Part shown: positions 27,476 to 36,764 of the stretch, piece after piece
Layout: the number at the start of each line of letters is the position of its first letter
Position numbering within the stretch: position 1 is the first letter of the stretch
Assembly: GCA_002699445.1 (NCBI GenBank)
Contig: PAAU01000003.1
Location: 1 to 37,872 of the forward strand
DNA: 37,872 bases
Direction: 5' to 3'
Source: Micrococcales bacterium
GTDB lineage: Bacteria > Actinomycetota > Actinomycetes > S36-B12 > GCA-2699445
The notes under the pieces: model-generated
Seen by the model: the letters and a program-made list of their open reading frames with translations, nothing else
Databases searched by the model: none
Told to the model about the DNA's origin: nothing
Translations under genes and position numbers: made by a program

Positions 27476-28456
27476 ATGACCGCCAACTATCCACCGGACA
27501 GCGAAGATGTGCTGGTCAAAAAGACCAGTAGCGGGCGCATTGGGGACCGCGCCATAGCGTTCTTCGCATCGGCCTCCGGGGTCGCAGTCATCGGCACTGT
27601 CTTGCTGGTTGGGCTCTTCCTACTGTGGCGCGCAGTTCCCTCGATTCTGCAGGATCAGGTTCCGTTCCTCACTTCCCGCGAATGGAACGTCGATAACCCT
27701 GACGATCTTCGCTTTGGAATCGTTGATCTGTTGTGGACCACCGTTCTCAGTTCTGTTATGGCAATGGTTTTAGCAGTCCCGGTGGCCATCGGCATTGCCA
27801 TTTACATAACCCAGTACGCACCGCGAAAAATTGCCAAGCCTATTGGCTCTGCAGTTGATCTCTTGGCCGCAGTGCCATCGATCGTTTACGGTTTGTGGGG
27901 AATCCAGGTACTAGCCCCGGCAATTGAACCGTTTGGCGACTGGCTGAGTGAGAACCTTGGTTGGATACCGCTGTTTGCGCCGGGACTGACTTCGGCCGGC
28001 ACGGTGTACTCCATCGGTGTGGTGCTAGCAATCATGATCCTGCCGATCATCACTGCGATTAGTCGGGAAGTCTTTGACCAGACTCCGCTGTTACATAAGG
28101 AGGCGGCCCTAGCGCTGGGAGCGACTCAGTGGGAAATGGTGAAGACTACTGTTCTTCCGTTTGGGCGTCCCGGGGTCATCTCGGCTTCCATGCTCGGCCT
28201 GGGTCGAGCTCTGGGCGAAACCATGGCCGTTGTCATTATTCTTTCGAAGCCAGCACCGGGAAGTGATTTCAGCCCCTCCATCTTTGCGGGTGGCGAGACC
28301 TTTGCCTCCAAGATTGCGAATAACGCGGCGGAGTTCGATAGTCCAGAAAAGACCGGAGCTTACGTTGCCGCGGGGCTTGTACTGTTTGTCTTAACTTTCA
28401 TCGTGAACGCGATTGCTCGGTGGATCATCTCCCGACGGAAGGAGTTCACCGAATGA
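27476..28456 (+). CDS. pstC: Phosphate ABC transporter permease PstC
   Basis: The 326-aa protein is one of the two membrane subunits of the Pst transporter. Six to seven hydrophobic helices can be traced, and the permease EAA-like loop reads EAALALGATQWEMVKTTVLP, followed by PGVISASMLGLGRALGETMAVV. The conserved PIGSAVDLLAAVPSIVYGLW, near residue 120, is typical of PstC. ATG at 27476 has AGGGGA upstream. The stop TGA overlaps the pstA start in ATGA, so pstC and pstA are translationally coupled. It lies 184 bp after pstS, with the hairpin between them. Confidence 0.96.
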   Translation: MTANYPPDSEDVLVKKTSSGRIGDRAIAFFASASGVAVIGTVLLVGLFLLWRAVPSILQDQVPFLTSREWNVDNPDDLRFGIVDLLWTTVLSSVMAMVLAVPVAIGIAIYITQYAPRKIAKPIGSAVDLLAAVPSIVYGLWGIQVLAPAIEPFGDWLSENLGWIPLFAPGLTSAGTVYSIGVVLAIMILPIITAISREVFDQTPLLHKEAALALGATQWEMVKTTVLPFGRPGVISASMLGLGRALGETMAVVIILSKPAPGSDFSPSIFAGGETFASKIANNAAEFDSPEKTGAYVAAGLVLFVLTFIVNAIARWIISRRKEFTE

Positions 28457-29361
28457 GTACTAGCACTGTTCGCCAGCGTGACCCAAGGTCGTCGGCTTCC
28501 TTGGCTCCAGTCAAAGGCCGTCGACGTTTCGTCGATCGTGCCATGCGGGTGGTTGTATTTCTCGCGTTCCTCCTAGCGGTAATCCCGCTGATCTGGGTTC
28601 TATGGATCACGATCAGTCGCGGTATTGGCTTAGTCGTCTCCCTGGAATGGTGGACCACGTCAATGCGCAACATCGGCCCCAATGATTTCGGCGGGGGTGC
28701 CGCGGCGGCGATCCAGGGCACTTTGATTCAGGCTGCTATAGCCACTGCTATCGCAGTCCCGGTAGGTGTGCTTGCTGGCATCTACCTTGTCGAATATTCA
28801 GATAAGCCTTTAGTGCGACCCGCTTCCTTTATGACTGACGTGTTGACGGGTATCCCGTCGATTGTCTCGGGTCTCTTTATTTATGCACTCTTTATTACGA
28901 CCTTTGGTTTTAACCGCATGGGCTTCTTGGTGGCACTTGCATTGACTCTGCTCATGATTCCCGTAGTTGTGCGCGGCACAGAAGAGATGCTTCGGATTGT
29001 GCCCAACGAATTGCGGGAGGCCTCGTATGCCCTCGGAGTCCCGAGATATCGAACGATCTTGAAAGTTGTGCTGCCAACGGCGATCAGCGGCATCATCACC
29101 TCTGTCATGTTGGCGGTAGCACGGATAATGGGTGAGACCGCTCCGTTGCTGATCTTGGTTGGCTACACGGCATCGTTAAACCCGAACCCCTTCGAAGGAG
29201 AGCAGGCGGCGTTGCCGTTGATGATTAACGTGGAACGCGGCAATCCGTTGCCACCCGGGCAGGAGCGGGCCTGGGCCGCAGCACTGACTTTGATCCTTTT
29301 GGTGATGTTGCTTAATATCGGGGCTCGAGTAATAAGTCGCTTCAGCGGAATCAAGAAGTGA
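28453..29361 (+). CDS. pstA: Phosphate ABC transporter permease PstA
   Basis: The 302-aa protein pairs with PstC. Typical PstA features are [20 protein letters not shown], the cytoplasmic loop [21 protein letters not shown] and the following [24 protein letters not shown] at 28453 overlaps the pstC stop by ATGA; an upstream in-frame start at 28420 lies inside pstC and is rejected. About six transmembrane helices are seen. The stop at 29361 is ten bases before pstB. Confidence 0.96.
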   Translation: MSTSTVRQRDPRSSASLAPVKGRRRFVDRAMRVVVFLAFLLAVIPLIWVLWITISRGIGLVVSLEWWTTSMRNIGPNDFGGGAAAAIQGTLIQAAIATAIAVPVGVLAGIYLVEYSDKPLVRPASFMTDVLTGIPSIVSGLFIYALFITTFGFNRMGFLVALALTLLMIPVVVRGTEEMLRIVPNELREASYALGVPRYRTILKVVLPTAISGIITSVMLAVARIMGETAPLLILVGYTASLNPNPFEGEQAALPLMINVERGNPLPPGQERAWAAALTLILLVMLLNIGARVISRFSGIKK

Positions 29362-29371
29362 GGCGGTAGCT

Positions 29372-30148
29372 ATGTCTAAGACAATCGATGCCAATAATGT
29401 GAGTGTCCATTACGGGAAGTTCCTCGCAGTGGAGGACGTCTCGATGCATATCGAGAAGAACTCCGTAACTGCATTCATCGGTCCTTCTGGATGTGGCAAG
29501 ACGACGTTCTTGCGAGCGCTCAACCGTATGATCGAGACGATTCCGGGCGGTCGTGTTGACGGCAGCATCATCATGAACGGGATCGATATCCTGGACGATG
29601 ATGTTGATCCGGTGGCAGTACGTCGAGATGTGGGAATGGTTTTTCAACGTCCCAACCCGTTCCCAACGATGAGCATCTTTGACAATGTTGTGGCTGGGCT
29701 CAAACTCAATGGGGAACGGAATAAGGCCACACTGCAGGAAGTTGCGGAAGAGGCACTGCGTAGTGCAAACCTGTGGAATGAGGTCAAGGATCGGTTGGAT
29801 CGTCCGGGAGCCGGATTGTCGGGCGGGCAGCAGCAGCGGTTGTGTATCGCCAGGGCTATTGCCGTAAAACCTGACGTACTTCTTATGGATGAGCCCTGTT
29901 CGGCTCTCGACCCAATCTCGACTCTCGCAATCGAGGACTTAATCTTGGAACTCAAACGGGAGTACACCGTGGCGATTGTTACTCACAACATGCAGCAAGC
30001 CAGCCGAGTCTCTGACACAACCGGGTTTTTCACGATCGCTTCCGTTGGTGAACCAGGTCACTTGATCGAGATGGGACCAACAGAAAAAATCTTCAGTACG
30101 CCGCTTGAGCAGGCGACCGAAGATTACATTACTGGCCGTTTCGGCTGA
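29372..30148 (+). CDS. pstB: Phosphate ABC transporter ATP-binding protein PstB
   Basis: The 258-aa ATPase powers Pst uptake. It carries Walker [10 protein letters not shown] (about 36-44), the Q-loop [15 protein letters not shown], the signature [15 protein letters not shown], Walker [16 protein letters not shown] and the switch histidine VTHNMQQA. The size is standard for PstB. GAGGCGG precedes the ATG. It ends the operon; no phoU follows, unlike in enteric bacteria, so the phosphate-signalling partner must be encoded elsewhere. The stop lies 18 bp from the end of a convergent microprotein gene. Confidence 0.97.
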   Translation: MSKTIDANNVSVHYGKFLAVEDVSMHIEKNSVTAFIGPSGCGKTTFLRALNRMIETIPGGRVDGSIIMNGIDILDDDVDPVAVRRDVGMVFQRPNPFPTMSIFDNVVAGLKLNGERNKATLQEVAEEALRSANLWNEVKDRLDRPGAGLSGGQQQRLCIARAIAVKPDVLLMDEPCSALDPISTLAIEDLILELKREYTVAIVTHNMQQASRVSDTTGFFTIASVGEPGHLIEMGPTEKIFSTPLEQATEDYITGRFG

Positions 30149-30166
30149 TCTGCACAGCTGACGGCA

Positions 30167-30325
30167 TCAGTGGTAGGCAGCGACGTGCATCCGCGCGAGT
30201 TGTTTGCCGGTGAGTGGTTCGGCCGTTGCGTAAGACATAGGTAGTAGGCGACGAAGTATCCGGGGGCGTCGATCGGCTGAATCTTTCCCGAACCGTTCGC
30301 GCCAGTAGTGGGAGAAGCGAGACAT
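30167..30325 (-). CDS. 52-aa basic microprotein behind PHO-box-like repeats
   Basis: This short reverse-strand gene codes for 52 residues, starting MSRFSHYWRERFGKDSADRR and ending in GKQLARMHVAAYH. It has one of the best ribosome sites in the window, AAGGAGGAG immediately before the ATG. The protein is rich in Arg and His, without cysteine, signal peptide or membrane helix. A different-frame ORF at 30129-30341 covers the same stretch but has poor composition and no such ribosome site. I do not recognise the family. Phased GTTTAC/GTTCAC repeats sit directly upstream, and the gene points toward pstB, so a phosphate-starvation role is possible. Expression is unproven. Confidence 0.65.
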   Translation of the reverse strand: MSRFSHYWRERFGKDSADRRPRILRRLLPMSYATAEPLTGKQLARMHVAAYH

Positions 30326-30339
30326 TTCTCCTCCTTCGC

Positions 30340-30383
30340 ATCTTGTGAACGTAACCCTACCTTAAGGTAAACGGAAAGTAAAC
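30340..30383 (-). promoter_or_regulatory. PHO-box-like phased 11-nt repeats before the microprotein
   Basis: Read on the reverse strand, the 44 bases divide into four 11-nt units: GTTTACTTTCC, GTTTACCTTAA, GGTAGGGTTAC and GTTCACAAGAT. Units 1, 2 and 4 carry the PHO-box core GTTYAC in phase. TTTACT (-35) and TAGGGT (-10), 17 bases apart, fall inside the block and would give a short leader with the ribosome site. The same layout, with unit 3 again off-consensus, occurs before pstS. I saw nothing else firm in 30326-30513. Confidence 0.6.
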
Positions 30384-30513
30384 AAAAGATCGTTGCTTTG
30401 TCACAAACGCGCGTTCCGTGGCCGACTGCATCGCGAGCGAAGAGTGATCACAGAAGCCAGGCAACGGCAGACACTTTGTCTGCTTTGGTCCAAGCGAAGT
30501 AGTCGGAGACTGA

Positions 30514-32442
30514 CTAAACGCCAATGCCCCCTGGTGGTCCAGGATCTCGCTTTTGTCGGGTGGGCGTAAGGCGCTTCAGTTTGATCTGCTCTTCCAGCAA
30601 AATACGAAGTTGAGCGATGGTATCGGCCGACGCCGGATCTGCTGCGAGGTTGCTCATCTCCGTTGGGTCTTGAGAAACGTTGTAAACCTCGACTTGGTCG
30701 GCAAGGGGCTCGGTCTTTACCGTCGTAGTTGCAGACTTCGTACCCGGTTTTCCCACTGGACCATCAATAAGCGTAAAAATATCTTTTTGTCCGGGGCTGC
30801 TCCAAAAGTCTGGATTGTCGAAGTAGCGACTATATTTCCACTGTTCCAGTTCTCCCCGGGAACCGGTGGCGAGCTGAGCGATGACCGTCTCGACGTGACC
30901 CGGCTGCACGACTGGCCGGTAGTAGGTCTGGTTGACGGCGATGTTTTCCATTCCGCGAGTTACTTGATCGTCCGTCATGAAGTACACCGGTTGTCGATAT
31001 TGTGCCGCGGAACGTTCGCCCAGGAGGAGGGGTGAGAGATCGCGACCGGGCAATCTGCGCACCTGCGTGTGAGTTTCCCTCAGCTTCCGCCGGACTTTCT
31101 TTTGATTCACTCCAGCGAGCCCTAGCATCGTGGGGATGAGGTCGGCGTGCGATGTAGGAGTGTCCGTGCCGTCAGCGGCCGGGAAAAGTGTCTTGTTGTG
31201 GAAAATAAATGGGACCTTAATGATCTCGTCGTAAGCACAATGCCATTTCTGGTGCAGGCCGCCGTGGGCACCCAACATGTCGCCGTGATCGGACAGAAAA
31301 ATCACAACGGTATCGCGCTGCATTTTTCCACTGCTATTACGCAGCGCACCCATGACTTTACCGACATGCTGATCGACTTCGGCCTGTAGCTGGTAGTAGA
31401 ACCGTTGATAGCCCTTATTGTTTTGCGTGGGTTGAAAGGCCGACGGATAAATATCGCGGTAGCTGGCTTGCGCCGTGGGCTTAGATTTTAGCGACTCATT
31501 AAGCGACTCCTCGAAACGACTATCGAACAGGTCTTCCGGCACGGAGGAGTTGTTGAGTTGTTGCTGGAGGTAGAACTGCTGGGTGGCTAGCGTGATGTTT
31601 CCCCACAAGGTGATGTCGTGCGGATTCACAAACGACGTCACCAGAAGCCAGGGCTTGTCGCTACTTCGGAGTCGCTTGATTTGCTCTGCGCCCCACTGGG
31701 CGTATACCTGATCTCGGCCAGTGCCGTTGGGCCCGCTGGAACCGGAGTTGAGGGGGCTTGAACCATGCGGCTCTGGGCCGATAAATCCCGTGAAGCCATA
31801 TTGTTCGAGCATGCCAGTCTCGACGTAGATATCTTCCAGAGTTTTCACGGGACGACCCTGTTGGTTATACGACGGAAGCGGCTGGTAGCTACCCGGCTGA
31901 TAGAGATCAGCGTCGGATACATGCCACTTGCCCTTGTAGAGGGTCTCGTAGCCAGCCGCCCTGAAGTAGTGACCCATAGTGGGTACGGACGCGGGATCCA
32001 GCCAATACATATCCTCCTCAATGGAGGACTTCGCAGCGCCAGAAGTCTGGCTGACCCCGTGCAAAGAGGGATATTGACCGGTAAAGATCGAGGCTCGGCT
32101 GGGGGCGCACGCTACGGACATCACATGGTGATTGTTGAACTCGAAACCTCGGCGACGAAGGTTGTTGATGTTCTTAAGTGATTTGCGGCGCCAACGCTCC
32201 ATAGCTTGTGTTTCGTAAACCGGCGCGTAGCGCATTTCGTCGACCATCACGATAAGAAAGTTGGGCTGCCGTTGGAGCTTGCCTCGTGGTGTGAACTTAG
32301 TAACCGCAGCCGCCTCTGCTGGACTAGCCTGCGCGACCATTCCCGCGGTCGCACTCGTTGCCGCTGCCCCTCCGGCTGCTACGCCCATCATCTGCATGAA
32401 TCCGCGGCGGTTCATGGCTATCGGTCCAGTTTCGTCTGCCAT
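30514..32442 (-). CDS. Tat-exported sulfatase family hydrolase
   Basis: The 642-aa enzyme belongs to the alkaline-phosphatase-like sulfatases. ATG at 32442 is chosen: GAGGAAG is upstream and it gives a twin-arginine signal, MNRRGFMQMMGVAAGG, with likely cleavage in QASPAEAAA. The active-site motif is CAPSR at 112-116 (Cys112, the formylglycine position), and metal ligands are seen in MVDEMRY and FLSDHGDMLGAHG. It begins ten bases after the beta-propeller stop, so the two are co-expressed. The substrate could be a sulfated polysaccharide or a phosphonate or phosphate ester; the family also includes those. Activation would need a formylglycine-generating enzyme, which is not in the window. Confidence 0.9.
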   Translation of the reverse strand: MADETGPIAMNRRGFMQMMGVAAGGAAATSATAGMVAQASPAEAAAVTKFTPRGKLQRQPNFLIVMVDEMRYAPVYETQAMERWRRKSLKNINNLRRRGFEFNNHHVMSVACAPSRASIFTGQYPSLHGVSQTSGAAKSSIEEDMYWLDPASVPTMGHYFRAAGYETLYKGKWHVSDADLYQPGSYQPLPSYNQQGRPVKTLEDIYVETGMLEQYGFTGFIGPEPHGSSPLNSGSSGPNGTGRDQVYAQWGAEQIKRLRSSDKPWLLVTSFVNPHDITLWGNITLATQQFYLQQQLNNSSVPEDLFDSRFEESLNESLKSKPTAQASYRDIYPSAFQPTQNNKGYQRFYYQLQAEVDQHVGKVMGALRNSSGKMQRDTVVIFLSDHGDMLGAHGGLHQKWHCAYDEIIKVPFIFHNKTLFPAADGTDTPTSHADLIPTMLGLAGVNQKKVRRKLRETHTQVRRLPGRDLSPLLLGERSAAQYRQPVYFMTDDQVTRGMENIAVNQTYYRPVVQPGHVETVIAQLATGSRGELEQWKYSRYFDNPDFWSSPGQKDIFTLIDGPVGKPGTKSATTTVKTEPLADQVEVYNVSQDPTEMSNLAADPASADTIAQLRILLEEQIKLKRLTPTRQKRDPGPPGGIGV

Positions 32443-32452
32443 GGTGACTTCC

Positions 32453-33889
32453 TCACTGCTTTCGTTTCGCGCCGATCCGTTTGAATACTGAAATTGCGTC
32501 AGACTTCGACGCAGTAACGTAAATGTGTTTTCCATTTGGGCTGTTCGCGATTGTGGTGGCTCCGGCCAAGGCGCGCGCCTGGATACAGCCCTTTACTTCA
32601 TCACCGGCAAGGCAGCGCTCGTTACCAGCTTTTTGCTTCAAGGAACCGTCACGTGGGTCACGATCAAGTACGGCGATGGTCCCAGGCTTGTAGGACACGA
32701 CATATACGTTTCGCCCATCAGCGGAAACGACTGCTCCCTCGGGGGAGCTCATTTTGAGGCCAAATCGACAGTTTGCCGCGCCTTGATTCACCAGACAACC
32801 TTCGATACCAGGTTTCTGTTGCAGGGTTGAATTTGGTCCCATTCGGAAGGAGGAGATGCTCTTGCTACCAAGAGTTGTGGCGTAGAGGTCTCGACCGTTA
32901 GGAGCGGTCACCAAGGCGTCAGCTTTCACCAACGAACGTCCGGTAAGGCAGTTGGTTGTGGGCCCGTTGGTCATGCAGCCGCTGGAGTCATCGGCCTGAC
33001 TCAATCCACCAGTCACATTTCGTTGCAAGATAGCGATTGCGTTGGAAATCGCGCTGGCGGTGTAAATCGTATTTCCGTCTCGGGAGGTTGTCAGACCTTC
33101 GGTCCCCTGTAGCGCTCTACCCGGAGCGCAACCTGGCAAACCCTCTGCCACACAAGCGGCAGATCCGCTGGGCTGCTGCAGAGACCCGGTTTTGGGATCT
33201 CTGTCGAACGTAGCCACGGAGCCGCCTATAAAGGATCCCACGTAGATATGGCGACCATCTGGATCAGTGATGATCACATCAGGATCTACCAGGCCCCGGG
33301 CTGCCCCGCATCCATCCAGTGGAACGGTCGTCCAGCAGCCATCCGGAGTTAGTTGAGTGAGACGACCGGTCTTCTTGTCACGGGTGAAGGCGGTAACGGA
33401 TTTCGCCGTTTGGGAGCTAACGTAGAGGTGTCGTCCATCGGGGGTGATGGTCAGTGAATTCGGGCCAGCCAAACCCACCGCGCTGCGGCATTTCGACGAT
33501 CCATTGAGCGAGATACAGCCGTGGCGCTGCTTCGACTGCTTCAACGCTCCTGTTTTTCGATTCCGATTCAGCACGGTGATCGCATTGCTGGCCTGGGAGG
33601 CTACGTAGACATGCTTTCCATCCGGACTTACTGCGATCGCTCGGGAACCCTTGATCGGGCCTGGAGTTTTGAGGGCACGAACCTTGGTGCAGCGCTTGTT
33701 CTTTCGCGAACGATCAGCGACGCAGCCAGTCTTCGCCGGTAGCTGCCGTAGTCGCCCCTCGTTAGATTTTGACGTAGCGGCCGCTTCTGCCGCTGGACTA
33801 CCTGGAGTTGACTGGGCTTGAGTCGCGGGAGTAGCTGCGAGAATCAGCGCAGTTGTGGCAGCCAAACTAAACAGGGCCTTCTTGGGCAT
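32453..33889 (-). CDS. Secreted beta-propeller protein with seven Cys pairs
   Basis: The 478-aa protein has an N-terminal signal peptide (ALFSLAATTALILAATPATQA) and then propeller repeats of the YncE/lactonase type (SPDGKHVYVASQASNAITVL, TPDGRHLYVSSQTAKSVTAF, DPDGRHIYVGSFIGGSVATF and so on). Each repeat also carries a cysteine pair of the form Cx7-10C, for example GCISLNGSSKC, GCWTTVPLDGC and GCMTNGPTTNC, seven in all. That suggests seven blades each held by a disulfide, fitting an exported protein. ATG at 33889 is the start. The sulfatase follows directly. Its ligand is unknown; lactonase activity is not supported by any visible active site. Confidence 0.88.
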   Translation of the reverse strand: MPKKALFSLAATTALILAATPATQAQSTPGSPAAEAAATSKSNEGRLRQLPAKTGCVADRSRKNKRCTKVRALKTPGPIKGSRAIAVSPDGKHVYVASQASNAITVLNRNRKTGALKQSKQRHGCISLNGSSKCRSAVGLAGPNSLTITPDGRHLYVSSQTAKSVTAFTRDKKTGRLTQLTPDGCWTTVPLDGCGAARGLVDPDVIITDPDGRHIYVGSFIGGSVATFDRDPKTGSLQQPSGSAACVAEGLPGCAPGRALQGTEGLTTSRDGNTIYTASAISNAIAILQRNVTGGLSQADDSSGCMTNGPTTNCLTGRSLVKADALVTAPNGRDLYATTLGSKSISSFRMGPNSTLQQKPGIEGCLVNQGAANCRFGLKMSSPEGAVVSADGRNVYVVSYKPGTIAVLDRDPRDGSLKQKAGNERCLAGDEVKGCIQARALAGATTIANSPNGKHIYVTASKSDAISVFKRIGAKRKQ

Positions 33890-33952
33890 CTTTTTAGAGT
33901 AGGGCTTTTTGAGCAGACTGATTTCGTTAATGAGATTCCAGAATCACTGGTT

Positions 33953-34921
33953 CTACTCGGTCAGCATGCTGACCAACGGCTTAGCCTTATCGGTGCGTAG
34001 TAAATCACTGGCCCAGCTGTAGGCCAACTCGGCCACTTTGGGGCGCTTTGCAACATCCATAATGTTCAGCCCCATTGCATTGATGGTGGCCTTATCTGGA
34101 TGAAAGGTGAGAACAGACGTTCCATCTGCTTTGAGGCGATCCTGTTCTGCGACAGTTATCACTCGCATAGCGGTTCGAACGGTGCCAGCGATGCTGGCGT
34201 TGACCCGAGCATCAGTCGACAGCGGCGCGAGAATGATTACCGCATCGAGCTCGTGCTTAAGCAAGATGTCAGCGTTGGTGGAACTTGCCAAACCGCCGTC
34301 TACGTATTTTTCGCCATCGATGATGACGGGGTTGAAGACGGATGGGATGGCGCATGAAGCAGCCACTGCGGTGCTCACTTCGGTACGGATGCGACTGTAT
34401 TTGCTCAGGATTGTTCGTCGGCCGGTTTTCATTTGTGTGGTCGTGATCAGCAACTCATCTTCGGGCCATTCGTCCCCGACCAAATGTTGGATCTTATTCT
34501 GAACGAAGGAGTTATCCAGGCGCCCCTCCGGTAGCGCTGCTGCGGCAAGGACAACCGGATTGGTCTTCAACGGGTTGCGTGCCGTACTCATGATCAAGCC
34601 CGGACTAGTCAGCCGGGCGTTCGTGAGGGCATTGCGGGCAAGGGGCGGGAGCGCGTCATGCTTAGTTCCGAGAACTTGATCACTGAGCTTCTCAGCCGAA
34701 TCGGGAGTTACTTCGGCATCGGTCATGATCCGCAGGAAGTCGGGAGGATGAATCCCCACTCGAATAGCGCAACCCATGATTGACCCAGCGGAGGTGCCTA
34801 CGACGTAGTCTGCATCTGCCGGATCCCAACCTGTCTGATCATGGATCGCGCTGAGGCAGCCGCACATGAAGGCGACAGCGACGTCTCCGCCGCCGCCACA
34901 CACCAATCCTATTCGAGGCAT
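33953..34921 (-). CDS. Patatin-like phospholipase
   Basis: The 322-aa protein has the patatin catalytic layout: a glycine-rich oxyanion loop VCGGGGDVAVAF (residues 7-18), nucleophile elbow GTSAGS with Ser44, and the catalytic aspartate in YVDGGLASS (Asp208). The Ser-Asp dyad is therefore intact. There is no signal peptide or membrane helix, so it acts in the cytoplasm or leaves by an unseen route. Likely substrates are acyl lipids. ATG at 34921 is the start. It lies 63 bp upstream of the propeller-sulfatase pair on the same strand and may join that unit. Confidence 0.9.
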   Translation of the reverse strand: MPRIGLVCGGGGDVAVAFMCGCLSAIHDQTGWDPADADYVVGTSAGSIMGCAIRVGIHPPDFLRIMTDAEVTPDSAEKLSDQVLGTKHDALPPLARNALTNARLTSPGLIMSTARNPLKTNPVVLAAAALPEGRLDNSFVQNKIQHLVGDEWPEDELLITTTQMKTGRRTILSKYSRIRTEVSTAVAASCAIPSVFNPVIIDGEKYVDGGLASSTNADILLKHELDAVIILAPLSTDARVNASIAGTVRTAMRVITVAEQDRLKADGTSVLTFHPDKATINAMGLNIMDVAKRPKVAELAYSWASDLLRTDKAKPLVSMLTE

Positions 34922-35035
34922 AGTTTCACAGTAGGGGAACGAAGGACGCCAAGGAGCGGAAGAGGGATATGAGACCCACTACGATCGTTCTCAGGGATTG
35001 GAGATTTGAGTGTCCACAATCTCAAACTCCGGGAA

Positions 35036-36658
35036 TCAGCCGTATCCTTTCGCGGTGGGAGGACCCACCCGAATGACTTTCTTGCAAGAACCCGTCACAG
35101 AATCTCCTGGATCGGCAAGCACCCGATTGAGAGAACCACGACAACGGACTCGATCGCCATTGTTGCCGTCGGCAACATTGATCCGGTCAGGCCCTTTACC
35201 GCCGACTACTTCATCTGCGCCAGGGCCACCGATGAGAAGAGCGCGGCCGGCTCGTGTACCACTGGCGGTGCGGGGGTCTTGTGTTCCGGAGATGATGACG
35301 TCTGCTGCTGGACCGCCGTCAGCGGAGGAGTTCTTTCCCAGCACTTCCAGAGCGTCTCGTTGAGGCCCACCGAACACGTGTGATCTTGTTTTTTGTGAAA
35401 GTATTTCGTCTGATCCTGGACCTCCCCATGCGGTCGATGAGCGCTTTCCCAATCTGATGACGTCTGCACCTCGAGTACCCAACCCGAGTCGTTGTCCGAA
35501 CCTTTCCCATCGCGCGCTATCTGGGCGACAAATAACCTGAAGTTGTATCTGGGATCCGCGCTTAAGGCCTTGAGCGTTCGTGACGACAGCACGTCTTTTC
35601 CACTTCAGTTCATCATCGGAAATGTCGGACCTCTTTGATGAAGCCTCCGCGTGGATAGGACCCTCACCATCGGCGCACTTTGCGCGGGTCTGGTTGGGGA
35701 ACGTACTCGTCTTGTCGATTACTTTGAAAGGCAGCACCCTGTCCGAGGGCCCAGCGGGTCCGGGAGTCGGGGCTGGATTGGGGATTGGAGGCTTAGTGAC
35801 GGCACCACGGTCGATGGTCACTGGCAGTGTTGCTGACTCTGCGGCTAGCCAACCGCGCTGGGGTGGAGTCAGTTGGTACGGCTGAACCGCCGGACTCTCA
35901 CCTGCGCCAGACCCCCCGTATGCAGCGTAGAAGTTATAAGTTCCGGATCGGTAGGGGCGCTGTGACGTCACAGTCAGAGCGTCGTTGTTCAGATCCCCGC
36001 CCCCGATAACGGTGTCGGTTTCTGGGTCTGGATTAGTGCCAAGTTGCTCAAAGACACCGACCTCGCCTTGAGCCGGAGAGTTACCGTCGGGAGTAGCGGA
36101 GATGGTGAAAGTTGGCGCACCAGTGGCTTGGTTGTAGCTATCTAAAGTCAGGGACAGAGTTAACTGCCAAAACATATTGGTGGGAAAGTCACCCCAGTTG
36201 CAGTCACTAGTGGTCCACTGGTTGCTTTTGACGCTATCGGTTGCCCAAAAGATGCCAGGCCCCCAATTCTCAGTCTTGGATACATTCCAATTGGTAGCCG
36301 TTTGGGTCCAAGAGGAGCCGACAGGTGTGGAAGCATATGCCTGGGTAAGCGAGACGTCACTGCTCGAAGTTTGTGTGCAGTCGGTCATTCGGTAGTACCC
36401 GGATGGTGTATTTGACGTCCAAGACTTGGTGTTCCATGGCTTGAGGCTGCTCTTACCCTTATTTGCCTCGTAGGCGCAGGTGTATCCCTGCGAAGAGTTC
36501 CCGCCATTTTTTCCGGTGTAGGCGACACTGCTTTCGCTACCGCCGGTTGCTTTTTGGCAGGCACTCTCAGCGCTCGCAGCTGCCGCACCAAGCGTGGCGC
36601 CAAGCAGAGTGAGGGCTAGAGCAGCAAAGCCAATGATGACTTTGTTCAGAAGTTCCAC
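35036..36658 (-). CDS. Secreted RTX-like (hemolysin-type repeat) protein
   Basis: The 540-aa protein starts at a GTG and has a signal peptide (VIIGFAALALTLLGATLGAAAASA). The N-terminal half is Ser/Thr/Trp-rich with four to six cysteines (for example TDCTQTSSSDVS and SNQWTTSDCNWGDFP). The middle is Pro-rich (TKPPIPNPAPTPGPAGPSD). The last 150 residues hold degenerate glycine-aspartate repeats such as WGGPGSDEILS, FGGPQRDALEV and IGGPGADEVVGGKGPDRI, which resemble calcium-binding RTX repeats. It is a likely exported calcium-binding surface protein; its role is unknown. It is alone on the strand between the patatin and glycosyltransferase genes, with 106 bp before it. Confidence 0.8.
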   Translation of the reverse strand: MELLNKVIIGFAALALTLLGATLGAAAASAESACQKATGGSESSVAYTGKNGGNSSQGYTCAYEANKGKSSLKPWNTKSWTSNTPSGYYRMTDCTQTSSSDVSLTQAYASTPVGSSWTQTATNWNVSKTENWGPGIFWATDSVKSNQWTTSDCNWGDFPTNMFWQLTLSLTLDSYNQATGAPTFTISATPDGNSPAQGEVGVFEQLGTNPDPETDTVIGGGDLNNDALTVTSQRPYRSGTYNFYAAYGGSGAGESPAVQPYQLTPPQRGWLAAESATLPVTIDRGAVTKPPIPNPAPTPGPAGPSDRVLPFKVIDKTSTFPNQTRAKCADGEGPIHAEASSKRSDISDDELKWKRRAVVTNAQGLKRGSQIQLQVICRPDSARWERFGQRLGLGTRGADVIRLGKRSSTAWGGPGSDEILSQKTRSHVFGGPQRDALEVLGKNSSADGGPAADVIISGTQDPRTASGTRAGRALLIGGPGADEVVGGKGPDRINVADGNNGDRVRCRGSLNRVLADPGDSVTGSCKKVIRVGPPTAKGYG

Positions 36659-36764
36659 AGTGATGTCCCATTAGTTTGTGGACTTTCACGGTATCGGAGG
36701 ATTGCTCTCACCACTTGCCGAGTTCCCTTCGGTTCTCGCTGAAATAGTCTCGGGCCTTTACTAG

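Noticed and set aside
30129-30341. 70-residue Arg/Ser-rich ORF over the microprotein
   Set aside because: It overlaps pstB, has no ribosome site and is in a different frame from the better 52-aa gene.
32443-32535. N-terminal extension of the sulfatase
   Set aside because: It overlaps the end of the propeller gene and would bury the twin-arginine signal; the ATG at 32442 has a good ribosome site.
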